A model generated the notes under the pieces. That model was not told where the DNA came from. It saw only the letters and a list, made by a program, of their open reading frames with translations, and made no database searches. The position numbers were made by a program, and so were the translations under genes. Source: Pyrus communis (taxonomy: Eukaryota; Streptophyta; Magnoliopsida; Rosales; Rosaceae). Taken from it: a DNA stretch of 64,000 nucleotides. Numbering within the stretch: position 1 is the stretch's first letter; every line of letters begins with the position of its first letter. Below are positions 10,510 to 21,014 of the stretch, one piece after another. The stretch is taken from the NCBI RefSeq assembly GCF_963583255.1, contig NC_084815.1:17934807-17998806 (forward strand), read 5' to 3'.

Positions 10510-11834
10510 GTCAAGTTTTTTCTGAAACCACTAAACTTATTAAGTAACGAAACTTAATTGCGTCCATTACAAAGGAGTATGTCTCCTCATAATCAATTCC
10601 AGGTCTTTGCGAAAAGCCTTGTGCAACGAGTCATGCTTTAAACCTTGCAATCTCGTTTTTCTCATCGCGTTTCTTTATGAATACCCATTTGTAACCCATA
10701 GGGTTTACACCAGGCGGGGTTTGGACTATTGGTCCAAAAACATTTCGCCTTCCCAAGGAATTTAATTCTGCCTGGATTGCATCTTTCCACTTAGGCCAAT
10801 CCTGCCTCTGTTTTCATTCATCAACAGAGTGGGGCTCAGGATCATCACTTAATATGATTTCAGTGGCTACTGTGAATGTGAACATGTCGTCAATGATTAC
10901 TTCATTCTGATCCCACAATTCATTAGTACAAGCATAATTTATGGAGGTTTCTTTGCTTTCATGTACCTCTGTTTCTTCAGGTACATGTGTCTCATCAAGG
11001 ACATTTTCTTTTTCTGAAGTACAGAATCATGAATTGTGGATGTGTCATTCATTTTGCTTCTTGAATGATCTCATTTGGATTCAGTTGTGCCCTCATCTTT
11101 CTCTTTTAAAGGGCTGAATCTTTTGAACCTGATGCTCTACCACGCTTTAGGCGTGCACCAGATGAATTATTCGCTACCACTTTATTTTGTCCAATAGGGA
11201 GATCAATTCTTGCAGGTGCATTTGCAGTTGGTATATGTGATTTTGTCACTTTCATAACATCATTAAATGCATTTGGTATTTGATGGCAATACTTGAAAGA
11301 TGAACGATCTTTTTCACTTCATTTTCACATTGAGTGCTACGTGGATCAAAATGAGATAACGTGGGAACAACCCATGTCAGCTCTTGCCGTTCTTCTGGAA
11401 CGGTATTTTCTCCCCCTAACGATGAGAAGACTGTCTCATCAAAATGATAATCAGCAAAACGAGCTGTAAACATATCACCTGTCAAGGGTTCCAAATATCT
11501 AATGATAGATGGTGAATCAAAACCTACATAAATTCGCAGTCTGCGCTAAGAACCCATTTTAGTGTGTTGTGGTGGTGTAATAAGTAAATAAACAGCACGA
11601 CCAAAAACTCGTAAATGTGAAATGTTTGGCTGATGAGTATTGGTGGTTGGCTATAGGTCTCAATCGAACCAATGATACATCATGTAAGATGGCATGTCTT
11701 CATGCAGAAACAGGCAAATTTGTTTTCATAAGCAGTCGCTTGATCAATGTTTCTGCTAAACCATTTTGAGTATGGACATGAAGAACAGGGTGTTCAACAT
11801 CAATGCCAAATGTCATGCAATAATCATCAAAAGT
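10510..11834 (-). pseudogene. Copia 1 integrase-polymerase linker, frame-broken
   Basis: Short minus-strand pieces of the variable linker survive. At 11252-11494 the frame reads MEPLTGDMFTARFADYHFDE and LSHFDPRSTQCENEV. These match the same region of the Copia element at 48200-48475 (EPLTGDLFTARFSDCHFDET). Frameshifts and stops separate it from the domains on either side. No host sequence is seen. Confidence 0.6.
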
Positions 11835-12446
11835 TTAAGATGTAAATTCACCAGCGTTATGAAGTCCGATTGACTTAATGGGATAATCCGGGAACTGTGT
11901 TCGCAACTTAATTATCTGAGCAAGAAGTCTTGCAAAAGCTACATTCCGAGTAGACAAGAGACAAACATGTGACCATCGGGTAGATGCATCAACGAAAACC
12001 ATAAAATATCGAAATGGTCCACATGATGGTTGAATAAGCCCACAAATATCCCCTTGAATTCTTTGTAGAAATGATGGGGGTTCAACATTAACCTTTAGTT
12101 GTGATGGTCTAATTACTAACTTTCCTTGAGAACAAGCCTTGCAAGGATTATCATTTGAGATAGCAATGTGTATGCTCAATAATGGATGTCCATTAGAGTT
12201 AGTAATGATTCTATGCATCATGGTAGATCCTAGGTGACCCAGACGGTCATACCAAAGCATGTAAACCTTTGAATCAATAAACTTCTGGTTCATGACAGTA
12301 TGTGATTCAACTGTCTTTATGCACGTATAATACAATCCACTCGTCAAACCACGCAACGTCTCCAATATACGCTTCTGGGTATCATTGGAGGTAATGCATA
12401 GATACTCCACATTTTCTGCACTTTTTTGTTTCAATTTGGTATCCAT
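11835..12446 (-). pseudogene. Copia 1 integrase N-terminal and core start
   Basis: The frame contains the zinc-binding region (YDRLGHLGSTMMHRI with CKACSQGK downstream). The integrase core start follows as QGDICGLIQPSCGPFRYFM and VDASTRWSHVCLLSTRN. The tract ends before the downstream acidic catalytic residues, which are in a different frame. Integrase would insert the cDNA copy into nuclear DNA. The protein here is incomplete. Confidence 0.8.
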
Positions 12447-13341
12447 TTAAACGTATGTCTTTAAAACTCAACAAATTTTGAGTATATCAAGTAGCGTACA
12501 ACGCATTCTGTATGGACAATATTGTTCCATTTGGTAACATAATTTGGGCTTTCCTTAAGCCTTTAATCACATCTGATTGCCTGATATTGTTGTTACCCTT
12601 ACTTTCGTAAGCATCAATCTTGAGAAATACTTTCAATCTCGAAGTATTGTATGCGTGGTTGCACTGTCTGCAAGGAAAATATCTCCACTATTTCTCATGT
12701 TTTGAGAATGACCATAGTTTTTATCCATGCTCTTTGAGTAAGGGAATCACAGTTAAAAACAAGTTATAATAGGAAATTTAAATGTCACTTTTATTGAATC
12801 TGAAATGCTAGTTTTGAACTACAAGTTCAATAAATCAAACATAAACGATTTAGTTGAACTGGTATACTTCATTCCCTCTTTCCACAATGAAGTCCGAGAC
12901 ATCTAGGTAGGTTGTGTTCAACTGACCTGATAAGTCACATACTGGATCAGGTATATCCATTGGTTTAGCCTGGTCGAGAAAATTGGTCTCGACACCCTTC
13001 TCTTTGAGGAAGGCTTGATACAGATCCACCAGATGTTTTGGGGTACGATAAGTACGCGCCCAGTGCCCATTGCCACAACACCTATGGCATGCTTCTTCAG
13101 AGTTTCTGGGAGCATTGTTCATATGAGCTCTGCCTTTGTGGCGATTTACATTTTTGAAGCTTGGGCTTGAATTATACTTTGGAACTTGGTTGTGAAACTG
13201 GATGCCGTGATTCTTGCCTTTCCCATTCGACCGTCATCGCCTGTGGCCACGTCCTCATTTATGATTATTGCCACCATAGGATGTGGCATTCACTTTGAGG
13301 GAAGCAGCATTCACTTCTGGGAATGGTGCAGATCCAGTAGG
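12447..13341 (-). pseudogene. Copia 1 gag C-terminus and protease region, decayed
   Basis: At 12850-13122 the frame carries a nucleocapsid-type zinc knuckle CHRCCGNGHWARTY, in which the last cysteine of the usual CCHC pattern is tyrosine. The protease region between this and integrase (12450-12850) has no continuous frame. Plus-strand open frames over this stretch are shadows. Confidence 0.6.
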
Positions 13342-13908
13342 TCAGGAATGATGATTTGTCAACAGGAGCTTATTGTTTTGTTCAGCAACCAGAAGCACAG
13401 AGATCAGTTGGTTATATTCAGTGAAACCTCGCCCTCTATACTGCTTCTGCAAGAGCACGTTAGAGGCATGAAAGGTTCTAAAAGTCTTTTCCAACATATC
13501 TTCCTCAGTGATGGTTTCCCCACAGAGTTTCATCTGGGAACTAATTCTGAACATCGCAGAATTGTACTCAGCCACTGACTTGAAATCCTGGATCCTTAAG
13601 TGAGTCCACTCATAATGAGCTCTTGGAAGAATCATCATTTTCTGGTGATTGTATTTGTTTCTTAATGCCTTCCAAAGAGCTAACGGATCTTCAACCGTTA
13701 GGTACTTGTTTTTTAGTCCTTCATCAAGGTGGTGAAGGATAAAGATCATGGCCTTCGTCCGATCTTGAGAAGATGCACTGTTCTCCTCCTTGATTGTGTC
13801 TGCAAGATTCCCTGCCTCCAGATGGATCTTGACATCCACTACCCAGGTAAGGTAGTTTTTCCCAGTAATGTCTAAGGCAACAAAATGAAGCTTTGCCAAG
13901 TTCGCCAT
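13342..13908 (-). pseudogene. Copia 1 gag N-terminal part
   Basis: The 188-residue frame begins MANLAKLHFVALDITGKNYL and continues with DVKIHLEAGNLADTI, ALWKALRNKYNHQK and FRTFHASNVLLQKQYRGRGF. This is the UBN2-type Copia capsid protein that packages element RNA. The start methionine is plausible because the same opening (SNL..LDFAA-EIS-RNYLKWV) is found in the Copia gag at about 46585. It is cut by a frame change before the zinc knuckle. Confidence 0.8.
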
Positions 13909-14213
13909 TTTCTTTTCTAAAAGAAAACTGAGATGTGTAAGAACTTACAATAATATGTAATCAGGGGGATGTAATGTTAGAACTTTTGGTTCTTACAAAT
14001 TCTTCATTTTGATTTTCAGGCAAAAATGATAAGCACTTGAAACTTCTGGCTCGAGATTTACATGATCAATAAGGAAGGTGATTGTACTGCACCATTCTCA
14101 TAACATAGGATGGGCGATCATTCCGCACCACTCAAGTAGCAGGAAAATTGAAATATGCAGAGTAAGATGCGCGATTATACCGCACCACCTAAAATTGCAA
14201 TGAAATTAAACAC
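13909..14213. other. Copia 1 leader remnant, no LTR recognised
   Basis: This stretch precedes gag on the minus strand and should contain the primer-binding site and 5' LTR. Neither could be recognised, and none of the 8652-8948 LTR words occur here. Short GCACCA repeats (ACTGCACCATTC, CCGCACCACTC, CCGCACCACC) are spaced through 14080-14190. No gene is present. Confidence 0.4.
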
Positions 14214-15683
14214 AATTAATTGATCATCTAGATCCCCACAAAGATATTCCGTAAAGGATCATCATCCCAATTTAACCACTTCATTTCATTGGGAGGCATT
14301 CACCACTCCTACCCCCAACACTTTTGTCATAATTCATAAGGGCACACCTAGGAATGGGCAAATATCCACGAGTATGGGTAACTGCGGTTATCCACCATTT
14401 AAAATTCACAGTTACGGTTATGGGTAACCGTGTAAACAAATAAACAGTTATTGGCATAACCATTTACCCATGAAATTTAAATTGATGGTTATGAGGATTA
14501 CTCGCGATTATAAATGGGTACCCGTTTGATTGTTTAATTTAGTAAGTGTAAAATTTAAAGAAAAAGCTAAAAACCCAGAAATTAATTGGGATACTAATCC
14601 AATTTACATTTTTTTGTAGGCCTTTTTTATGACAACGAGTCGATGAGACTTTGTGATTAGACGGACAGACGGACTAAAGCATTAGAGTACTCGAAAGTTT
14701 AGTGCTGTAAACTTTGTGGTAATGGGAATTTGGAAAGTTTCAACATCTTTGTTTTTTGATTAATTTTTGCTAGTTACACTTGTATGGATTAGAAAAGACA
14801 AATAGTTTCCAACATTTAAGCTCAAATCCTGTTGAACCGAAGCAATCATGATCGTAGGTAGTAGCCCCATTTAACATGTCCTAATCCTTACTCATACCTC
14901 TATCTCTACTCAGGTTTTGGATAGATGATGCCCAAAGGGTTTTCACATTGTTGAGCATTGATGAATTTGAAAAGACCCGTAATACCACAAGAAGTTTTGA
15001 CAAACAATGTTCAAGTCTTTTCCAAACATTGCTTTTAATACATAAACTTAGTCCACAATGGCAGCTAATGAACATTTTGTTTCTATTTACCTATAAATGG
15101 GTAAAAATCGTGTAAACGGGTGAAAAAAATGGTAAATGGGTAAAAAATAGTAAACGGGTAAATGAGTAAGCAAGTATCTGGTTATGGTTATACGGGGTAT
15201 GCGGTTATGAATACGGTTAACTATTTATAAATGGTTATGGGTATGAATATAATTGTTTATGCAATTATCCAACGGGTAAACAGTTATGCGGATAAAGGCT
15301 TAAACGGTTATGAGTAATACCCGCGGTTACCCGTCTACTATAACCATTGCCCATCCCTAAGCACACCTTGTGAAAGAGATGATTTGACCCACAAATCTAC
15401 GACTTATAGATTCCCAATGGTCCAATTTATCCACTTCATTTCATTGGGAGGAAATCACCAGTCCTACCCCAACACTTTTATCCTAATTCATAAGGGCACA
15501 CCTTGTGAAAGAGAAGAAACAGAAATAAGGTCAATGATAAGGTCAGGTAGTAAGGCAAATGTCTGTGAAGTATGATAGAGACTTACATTTCATCCTCGAG
15601 TTTTAGATAATAATATAATGTCATGCAGAAAGTTAATATATAAAATATTGTATTATTGGTCAGGATATGCGAGAAAGTTATAA
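14214..15683. repeat. Segmental direct duplication, copy B
   Basis: This is the second copy of 7319-8651, beginning AATTAATTGATCATCTAG and ending around GTTATAAAATGTCT. It then continues into GCGTATGTAAGTC, which would be the empty-site flank, since no Copia LTR follows. It is longer than copy A mainly because of extra sequence inside its hAT-like element. Confidence 0.75.
14349..15359. mobile_element. hAT-like non-autonomous element, copy 2
   Basis: The ends are TAGGAATGGGCAA at 14349 and TTGCCCATCCCTA ending at 15359. The flanking 8-mers GGCACACC (14341-14348) and AGCACACC (15360-15367) match at seven of eight positions. Compared with the copy at 7454 it has roughly 140 extra base pairs at about 14885-15025, between CATGTCCTAAT and ACATAAACTTAGTCCAC. 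No transposase frame is seen. Confidence 0.75.
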
Positions 15684-16790
15684 AATGTCTGCGTATGTAA
15701 GTCTTTCCCGTCAACTAGCCAAATCATGTGTCCCATATTGTGATCAATATTCTAATTCGTTTGCCTTGCTCTATATCAAGCACTTCCTTCCAGATTCTGC
15801 CCTCCTACCATTTCAGAAAAGTCTTTATTTACTTGGTTGGTACTTTTGCAAGTGGTTGAAATTATATAAAAACAAAGATCATAACATGAAATATTAGGAG
15901 TGGTTCTATATAAGATCCCAAACCGAAAATGAGATTCCGAATCTCAAATCGAAAATGTTTAGGATAAGAATTCAAAGACCAATTCTGTATCAAAATTTCG
16001 GTATTCCTAATTTTCGGGATTCCCGAAATGTTTTCGGTATTTCGGAATGGATTGGGATTGGATTTTGGGTTTTGGGCCTTTGAGTTTTTCGGTTGAAATT
16101 TGAGATTTTTTGTTTATGTGGGCTAAAATTTGGGTTTTTTACCTCATATTAATTTGAGTTTTTTAGTTAAAATTTAGCCTGCATAAAAAAAAAATTCAAA
16201 TTTTAGGTTTTTTATCTCATATTAACCAAAATGTGGGCTAAAATTTGGGCTTTTGGTATCTCGAAATGTTCCCCAATTTCATATTAATAGAAATTTAGAT
16301 TTTTTTATCTCATATTAATTTGAAATTTCATACCAATTGAAATGCCAACTCATTTATACCAAAGTCAAATTGATGTTCCAAACTACTTAATTTCATACTT
16401 CTATTTCTAATTAGTTTATTATCAAACTACTTAAATTCAACATTCAACATGCATGCAACCAAAATAAATAAATATATATATATATATATATTGGTTTGGT
16501 TCGGGATTTTCGAACTATTGAATATGTAATCTCAATTCCCGTTCCGAAAGGTTTGGGATCAATTTGGTATTGATCCCAAAAATTTTGGTATTATCGGTTG
16601 ACGAATTTTTCAGTATGGGATTGGGATTTTTTTGGTTCGGGACTTTTCGGGAAAAATTTATAGCCCTAGATATTTCTACCAAGTCTGAAATTTCTAGTGA
16701 TAAGATATATTCATGTGGTTTTGGAATTTGTAGGCTTGTGAGCAGAGAAAAATGACGAGGATAGATCCGTCCAAGTAATAATTTCTGCAC
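15684..16790. repeat. Intergenic stretch with a TTCGGGATT-type dispersed repeat
   Basis: From about 15900 to 16670 the DNA carries many inverted words of the type TTCGGGATTCCCGAAA, CCCAAACCGAAA and GGTTCGGGA. It ends AAATTTATAGCCCTA, which may be a TIR (TAGGGCTATAAATTT). The opposite end near TAGGAGTGGTTCTATA is only weakly similar and no target duplication was seen, so I do not call element boundaries. A (TA)n microsatellite sits at about 16473-16491. I see no gene at 15684-15900. Confidence 0.45.
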
Positions 16791-17124
16791 TTTGTGGACT
16801 ATATATATTCATCAAGGAAGCATCCTTTTTCTCTGTCTAGTTAACTGCAATAGGCAGCACCAAATATTTTCATCCACTTTTCAAGATTATGTAATTTCAT
16901 AGCCAAGCTAGTCTAGTCTTGAGCTCGAGGATCGGAAAAAGGGAGGACTAAAATAAAACAACTCAAGGGTACATTCATGCATGAGTAATCTCCTAAGAAG
17001 TTCTCGTGTTGCATCCTCTTCTTTCTATTCATTAAAAAAAAAAGGTAATTTCATGCATGGATTCCCTTTGAAACTCTCTTTTTGTTCCCATTGCCTGACA
17101 AACAAGCAACAGGACTTTGAAGTC
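16791..17124 (+). promoter_or_regulatory. YSL promoter-proximal region and 5' leader
   Basis: A TATA box (CTATATATATTC, 16799-16810) would place the transcription start near 16830-16840 and give a leader of roughly 290 nt. The leader contains an ATG at 16981 in frame with the YSL coding sequence and with no stop between them. It would add 48 residues, including a Ser/Lys-rich start, that the family does not usually have. I therefore prefer the ATG at 17125. CATGCA words occur just before 16981 and near 17053. No iron-response motif was identified with confidence. Confidence 0.5.
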
Positions 17125-19860
17125 ATGAACATGGAGCTGGAAGCAAGGGAGAAGAAGGAGATAGAGAGGGATGACATGGAAGAAGAGACAATAGTTCAAT
17201 CCGAGGGGCCGGTTGGGGCAATCCTTCCATGGACACAGCAGCTAACATTCCGAGGAGTCGTTGCAAGCATAGTGATTGGAATGGTGTACAGTGTGATAGC
17301 CATGAAGCTAAATCTCACAACTGGGATTGTTCCTAATCTCAATGTCTCTGCTGCTCTCCTCGCGTTCGTGTTCGTCAGAACGTGGACGAACCTGCTCAAG
17401 AAGGCGGGATTTAATTCGAAACCCTTCACTCGGCAGGAGAATACTATGATTCAGACTTGTGCAGTTGCTTGTTATAGTATTGCTGTGGGAGGTACTTTTA
17501 TTTTTCTTTATATGTTATATTAATTTGTAAATTAATGTTTCTTAAACATTGTATAACTTTAAACTTTCTTTGTTAAACAGGTGGATTTGGGTCTTATTTG
17601 TTGGGATTAAACAAGAAGACATATCTGCTGTCCGGTGTGAACACAGAAGGAAACCCTGCAACTGCTGTTAAGGAACCTGGGCTTGGTTGGATGATAGGCT
17701 TCCTTTTTCTAGTCTGTTTTGTTGGCCTTTTTGCCTTGATTCCTCTAAGAAAGGTACTGATTTTATAGTCTTTGTTTCTTTTTTTCTTATCTCGTTACTA
17801 TCGAGCAATATTGGGAAGATTCAAACTCAGGACCTTTGGGTTAGGGTAAATAATGTTAATCCCTTGAGAATTCGAACTCAAGATCTCCGATTAATCAGGA
17901 AATCTTGTTAATCACTTGAGTTGCAAGCTCCTTGCTGTCTTCAATTACTTGTTTAACTGAAGATTTCAAGGAGATAAATATGGTTTATTTTTCCTTTTAA
18001 GTAGATTTTTATATGGATTTTTTGTTTATTCACAGATTATGATAGTTGACTTGAAGTTGACTTATCCAAGTGGTTTGGCAACTGCGGTTCTCATCAATGG
18101 CTTCCATACTCAGGGAGATAAAATGGCTAAGTAAACATCTACCAACACTTCCCCTTATCTCTCCTTTGAAAGCCATATATGTATTTCTTAATAGAAATGA
18201 TATTAAAACTAGGTGCATATGAGGGAGCACATCCGCTCTAACCAATGTAGTTATGCCACATCTGCTCTTAAAAAGCCGTATTAGAAGCAAAACTCAACCC
18301 AAGTTATGATCATTTGCAGGAAGCAAGTACATGGCTTCATGAAGTATTTTTCAGTCAGCTTCCTGTGGGGATTCTTCAAGTGGTTTTACAGTGCTAGAGC
18401 AGAATGTGGATTCTCACAATTCCCCACGTTCGGATTGCAAGCTTGGAAAAACACGTACGAAAAATCGATCACTCATTTGTTTCTCCCTGCTTCTGCTTTT
18501 TGTTAGTGATCCTTTCTAATTTGCCGCCATCTGTTGCAGGTTCTACTTCGATTTCAGCATGACCTTCGTCGGAGCGGGCATGATATGTTCACATCTAGTA
18601 AACCTGTCCTTACTTTTTGGGTCTGTGCTCTCTTTCGGTGTACTGTGGCCGCTCATAGGCCGGCGTAAAGGACATTGGTTCCCGGAGAGTTTAGACGAAA
18701 ACGACATGAAGAGTTTGTATGGTTACAAGGTTTTTCTCGCAGTTGCCCTAATCCTTGGTGACGGGCTTTACAATTTCGTCAAGATTCTGGTTTGCACCAT
18801 TGTTAATATTTATGTCAGATTGAAAAACAAGAATCTCCAATTGGGTAATAAAATCAGCCTCTTAATTTCCTTTTGTTTTATGCTGCTGTGCTGTGTTGTT
18901 TTAGTTGAAGTTTTTGCTAATCAGCCTCTTCTCCCTGCAGATGTCGAGGGCAAGGTGAAGCCGATCGAAAAAAAACAAAACGAAATCTTCCTCAGCGAAA
19001 ACATCCCTACGTGGGTTGCAGTCGCCGGATACGTTGTCTTTTCCATCATTTCTGTCATCACGATCCCGATGATGTTCCCGGAGCTCAAATGGTATTATGT
19101 TATAGTAGCCTACATGCTTGCTCCATCTCTTGCATTCTGCAATGCTTATGGAGCTGGTCTAACCGATCTAAACATATCCTACAACTATGGAAAAGTTGCC
19201 CTCTTTGTGCTGGCAGCAATGACGGGAAAAGAGCACGGTGTGGTGGCAGGGCTTGCGGGCTGCGGCGTCATCAAATCGGTCGTCAACGTGGCATGTATTC
19301 TGATGCAAGATCTCAAGACAGCCCATCTAACTTTCACCTCTCCCAGGGCAATGTTTGTGAGCCAAGCCCTTGGCACTGTAATAGGCTGTGTGACGGCTCC
19401 TCTCAGCTTCTTCCTATTCTACAAGGCGTTCGATGTGGGAAACCCGCACGGAGAATTCAAGGCTCCTTACGCCTTGATCTACAGAAACATGGCGATCCTA
19501 GGCGTTCAAGGCTTCTCGGCGCTGCCTCAGCATTGCCTGCAGCTCTGCTATGGCTTTTTTGCTTTCGCGGTTCTAGTTAACATAGTCAGAGATTTTTCAC
19601 CGAAGATCGGAAAATGGATGCCACTTCCGATGGTCATGGGCGTTCCATTTCTAGTTGGGGCATACTTTGCCATAGACATGTGCCTTGGGAGTCTGATTGT
19701 GTTTGTATGGCACAAGATTAACAGCAAGAAGGCTGTGCTAATAGTTCCGGCGGTTGCTTCTGGATTGATTTGCGGTGAAGGGTTGTGGACTCTCCCCGCA
19801 TCGGTTCTTGCTCTGGCCAAAGTAAAACCCCCAATGTGCATGAAATTTTTGGGTTCCTAG
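17125..19860 (+). CDS. Yellow Stripe-Like metal-nicotianamine transporter (YSL1/2/3-like)
   Basis: This is an oligopeptide-transporter-family membrane protein that would carry metal-nicotianamine complexes (chiefly iron, also zinc or copper) into cells for long-distance metal distribution. Six exons fit GT-AG introns: 17125-17491, 17581-17753, 18036-18130, 18320-18454, 18540-18844 and 18941-19860. They total 1,995 nt, or 664 residues plus stop, which is normal for the family. The N-terminus is acidic and charged, followed by [113 protein letters not shown] and [18 protein letters not shown]. The end is PPMCMKFL, as in other YSLs. I place it in the YSL1/2/3 group by resemblance; the exact orthologue is unsure. 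All exons are open and splice phases agree, so it is probably functional. The last intron is unusual: see its own entry. Confidence 0.92.
17492..17580 (+). other. YSL intron 1
   Basis: It starts GTACTT and ends AACAG. It joins GTGGGAG to GTGGATTT so that the glycine run VGGGFGSY is restored across the junction, which confirms the splice sites. Confidence 0.85.
17754..18035 (+). other. YSL intron 2 with tRNA-like box B words
   Basis: The intron runs GTACTG to CACAG between codons (phase 0). At 17820-17890 it contains AGATTCAAACTCAGGACC and GAATTCGAACTCAAGATC. Read on the minus strand these are two Pol III box-B-like words (GGTCCTGAGTTTGAATC, GATCTTGAGTTCGAATTC). They could be a fragment of a tRNA-derived SINE. 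I could not find box A or a target duplication. Confidence 0.5.
18845..18940 (+). other. YSL intron 5: 96 nt, in frame and stop-free
   Basis: It begins GTAATAAAATC and ends CTCCCTGCAG. Splicing gives [12 protein letters not shown], the expected spacing for the hydrophilic loop of YSL proteins. The intron is exactly 32 codons long and has no stop in the coding frame. Retention would insert a strongly hydrophobic segment (through [15 protein letters not shown]) into a cytosol- or lumen-facing loop rather than truncating the protein. Confidence 0.75.
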
Positions 19861-20244
19861 AGTGAAAACGCTTTATATACATATATATATATATATCTGT
19901 GGTTAGTGAGAAATGGGTACAAAAAACTCAAGGGCACATCATAGCAATTAGTATTTAGTATAGGGAAGAATGGTAGCAAGTTGTATCTGATCCTACACAA
20001 TAAAAATTTATTCTTGTCACCGAAAACCGAAGGAATCCGAGGTAAAACTTAAGAAGAGATACAAAAAGTGGTTCAACAGAGTGAAATCTGACTATGCAAA
20101 GAAAAATTGTATTGATCGTGTCAAAAAATTCGTGATATACAGAGTTTTTTCAAACGAGTCATTCTCAATCGTAAAATTATACATCACTCGAAACAAATCA
20201 AGGAACTGATGATACATTAAACGAAAAATAAAAACTACGCTAAA
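19861..20244 (+). terminator. YSL 3' UTR and polyadenylation signal
   Basis: A (TA)n run lies at about 19877-19894. AATAAA at 19999-20004 is the likely polyadenylation signal, about 140 nt after the stop codon. The remainder up to 20244 separates two converging genes, since the HLB1-like fragment ends on the opposite strand at 20245. I see nothing else in it. Confidence 0.55.
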
Positions 20245-20591
20245 TCAGTCTGTTACAATACCTGCCAGAACATCACTCTTACCCCGCGCATAGATAGTGT
20301 AGACTAGACGGATTGCATCAAGCCATTCATCAAGGAATTCCCATGAATCAGCAACCTAGAGGTTGAACATTCGCATAGAATCAGTTTTTTATATAGAAAT
20401 GCAATGTTTTAAGTCCATTTTTTATGCACTTGACAGACCGCCGAAGGTTTTTTATGATTTGTTGCCATCACAAAGAACAAAAGAACTTGTCTTCAAATAA
20501 AGAATTTTATCTGTTACAAGGGGCATTCCTTACCAGACAGACGGGTCCATGAATTGTATCAATGTAGAGGCCTGCCCCACGTTGTAAAGTC

Positions 20592-21014
20592 TGTTAGTGT
20601 TTGAGCTACTTTTGAGCTAAATCTCTCTATGTATTTGTAATCAATTCAACAAGTAATTGAAATGGATTCAAAGCTTGAATATCAGAGATGAATTTTTGGG
20701 GAAGGAGTACGTTGCTCCCTCGAATCTACTTTGGATTCGTTGCATAAAACTCGGCTACAAACCAGCTAATAGTCGTTGCCAACACACCAAAGCATCGTGA
20801 CTATGATCACGTGCAACTCACATTGTTTCACTTAATATATAACAAACTGGACACGTGTCAAGTTATACACCATTGAGATGATATAATCTTGATTGTTTAT
20901 TACAAATATATAAACTTAGCAAAGAACAACACTTAGACATTTTTGAGCTTCTTCTTCTTTCATATTGCAACAACGTTGAATGCTTGATCCAGCTACCATG
21001 CTTATGCACCAACA
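20592..21014 (-). repeat. 3' LTR of Copia 2
   Basis: Starts TGTTAGTGTTTGAGCTAC, ends TGCACCAACA; pairs with 26017-26443. Confidence 0.92.

Larger units (their letters stand above)
8652..14213 (-). mobile_element. Copia LTR retrotransposon 1, 5' LTR missing
   Basis: Minus-strand remnants occur in the Copia order gag, zinc knuckle, integrase, reverse transcriptase, RNase H, followed by a polypurine tract (AAGGGGAG, complement of 8949-8956) and a single LTR at 8652-8948. No second LTR is found to the right of gag: the internal sequence ends at about 14213, where the second copy of the segmental duplication starts abruptly. The coding region is broken into several frames. The gag resembles that of the Copia element at 44.7 kb. 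Confidence 0.8.

Noticed and set aside
13186..13578. Plus-strand open frame of 130 codons
   Set aside because: It is antisense to Copia 1 gag, and its translation has no recognisable features.
15900..16680. hAT element with TAGGGCTATAAATTT end
   Set aside because: Only one end is convincing; the opposite end and an 8-bp duplication could not be established, so only a repeat was recorded.
19011..19580. Plus-strand open frame of 189 codons inside the YSL gene
   Set aside because: It is a second-frame shadow of YSL exon 6, with Cys/Arg/Ser-rich translation and no start context.
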